This document shows positions 4,482-5,165 of a DNA stretch of 5,165 nucleotides, in pieces (the stretch's first letter is position 1; every line of letters begins with the position of its first letter). The stretch comes from Desulfobacterales bacterium (GTDB lineage Bacteria; Desulfobacterota; Desulfobacteria; Desulfobacterales; QNYZ01), in the NCBI GenBank assembly GCA_029938515.1, contig JAOZUU010000044.1, positions 1 through 5,165 on the forward strand, written 5' to 3'. The position numbers were made by a program, and so were the translations under genes. The notes beneath the pieces are model-generated. The model was not told the DNA's origin. It saw only the letters and a list, made by a program, of their open reading frames with translations, and did no database searches.

Positions 4482-5165
4482 TAATTGTCACCTGCTTGGA
4501 AAACCGTACCGCCTCCGGCGTCAGTTCCCCGGCAAGGTCATCCATGGTGCGATTGACCATGCGGACGACGCTGCGCGATGAAATGGTAGCACCGGTAATA
4601 GCGTCTATAGTATGGGACTCGGGCACCCCGCCCTTTACCACGGTCAACGGTCGGCCGGTTGCTTTGCCGATAAATTGTTGCCGCCAGCGGGGGAGAATAA
4701 TATTGGCGCCTAGTCCGGGCGTCTCTTTCTGTCCCAGGATAAAAAGCCCCTTGATGGTCGTTGTGTCCGGGTTGAATCCAATGAGCAATTCAATTCTGTC
4801 AGCGTATCCCTGTCCCTCGGTTTTAACCACCCAGCCGGCGGGTTCACCCTGGGAAACCACATGAAACAGGCTGTAAAAAGAAGTGGCGCCGTTTTTCTGA
4901 ATCTCAATGGTGCCGGGGATGATATCCGTGTCAACCGGTTTGGCGGCCATCTGGCGGGCGCCAGCACTGCCCCACACCAGTTCGGGAACTTTTTCGAGCG
5001 TCTCGTTCATCTTGTTGGCCGCGATGATGGGGCTGAGATTGACCTGTACGGCAGCCAGGATAGCGCCAAAGATCAGAGCCAACACCAGTACCGGCCAGGC
5101 CTGGGCCAAGTTGCTGTTTCTAAAACGCCCGGCGGGTCCGGCGGTATTACCTGTCAGGATGTGTT
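4474..5165 (-). CDS. rnfG: RnfG, FMN-carrying subunit of the Rnf complex (5' end outside window)
   Basis: RnfG is a membrane-anchored protein with a periplasm-facing FMN-binding domain that relays electrons within Rnf (homologue of NqrC). The N-terminal helix is AWPVLVLALIFGAILAAVQV (4-23, counted from the TTG at 5109). The FMN domain includes AGWVVKTEGQGYADRIELLIGF (91-112), GLFILGQKETPGLGANI (121-137) and the flavin-attachment motif DAITGATISS (169-178). The FMN would be linked through a phosphoester to T175. The motif has T172 where many members have S, a minor variation. The frame stays open upstream of that TTG to the window edge (residues encoded: ILTGNTAGPAGRFRNSN before it). The TTG has no ribosome-binding site, so the true start is probably beyond 5165 and the gene is reported as partial. 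It is followed by rnfE with an 8-base overlap, fitting the operon order rnfC-D-G-E-A-B; rnfD should lie to the right. Confidence 0.92.
   Translation of the reverse strand, partial: HILTGNTAGPAGRFRNSNLAQAWPVLVLALIFGAILAAVQVNLSPIIAANKMNETLEKVPELVWGSAGARQMAAKPVDTDIIPGTIEIQKNGATSFYSLFHVVSQGEPAGWVVKTEGQGYADRIELLIGFNPDTTTIKGLFILGQKETPGLGANIILPRWRQQFIGKATGRPLTVVKGGVPESHTIDAITGATISSRSVVRMVNRTMDDLAGELTPEAVRFSKQVTINE

Noticed and set aside
4463..4864. Plus-strand open frame (133 codons) opposite rnfG
   Set aside because: Antisense to a conserved FMN-domain gene; no recognisable domain and no operon context.

Overview
The window most likely comes from a Gram-negative anaerobe of the Desulfobacterota (sulfate-reducer type, for example near Desulfosarcina or Desulfococcus). 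This is an inference from an Rnf cluster in the order G-E-A-B with a long, cysteine-rich RnfB, together with a short stand-alone ModE-type regulator, a small carboxymuconolactone-decarboxylase-like protein and short tandem intergenic repeats. No ribosomal or other taxonomic marker gene is present, so the assignment is tentative.

Layout. 98-442 (-) is a 114-residue DNA-binding protein carrying only the ModE/LysR-type winged helix. 443-943 has no intact gene. It holds the decayed C-terminal tail of a sensor histidine kinase (519-696, + strand), three 7-bp tandem repeats (757-777), a TATAAT box and the probable leader of the next gene. 944-1258 (+) is a small carboxymuconolactone-decarboxylase-family protein lacking the usual histidine/cysteine residues. 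1259-1400 holds 8-bp tandem repeats and a very good sigma-70-type promoter, which drives a two-gene type II toxin-antitoxin module at 1401-2050 (+): a ribbon-helix-helix-like antitoxin followed by a PIN-domain (VapC-type) ribonuclease. 2051-2174 is a short convergent spacer. 2175 to the right edge (-) is the downstream half of an rnf operon, rnfG-rnfE-rnfA-rnfB. The start of rnfG appears to lie beyond the window, and rnfC and rnfD are presumably also to the right.

How the genes work together. The Rnf proteins form a membrane ferredoxin:NAD+ oxidoreductase that couples electron transfer to Na+ or H+ export. RnfB is the iron-sulfur ferredoxin-side subunit, RnfG carries covalent FMN, and RnfA and RnfE form the membrane core that holds an Fe/S centre between them. 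The rnf genes are tightly coupled (8-bp overlap G/E, 2-bp gap E/A) except for a 61-bp structured spacer before rnfB. The toxin-antitoxin pair, the regulator and the carboxymuconolactone-decarboxylase-like gene have no visible functional link to Rnf. The left half (regulator, kinase remnant, toxin-antitoxin pair, repeats) looks like an accessory patch beside the conserved operon.

No clearly new multi-gene system is evident. The most unusual points are three extra cysteines beside the conserved metal-site cysteine of RnfE, an extra segment in RnfA, a partly degenerate third iron-sulfur module in RnfB, and the loss of the expected active-site residues in the carboxymuconolactone-decarboxylase-like protein.
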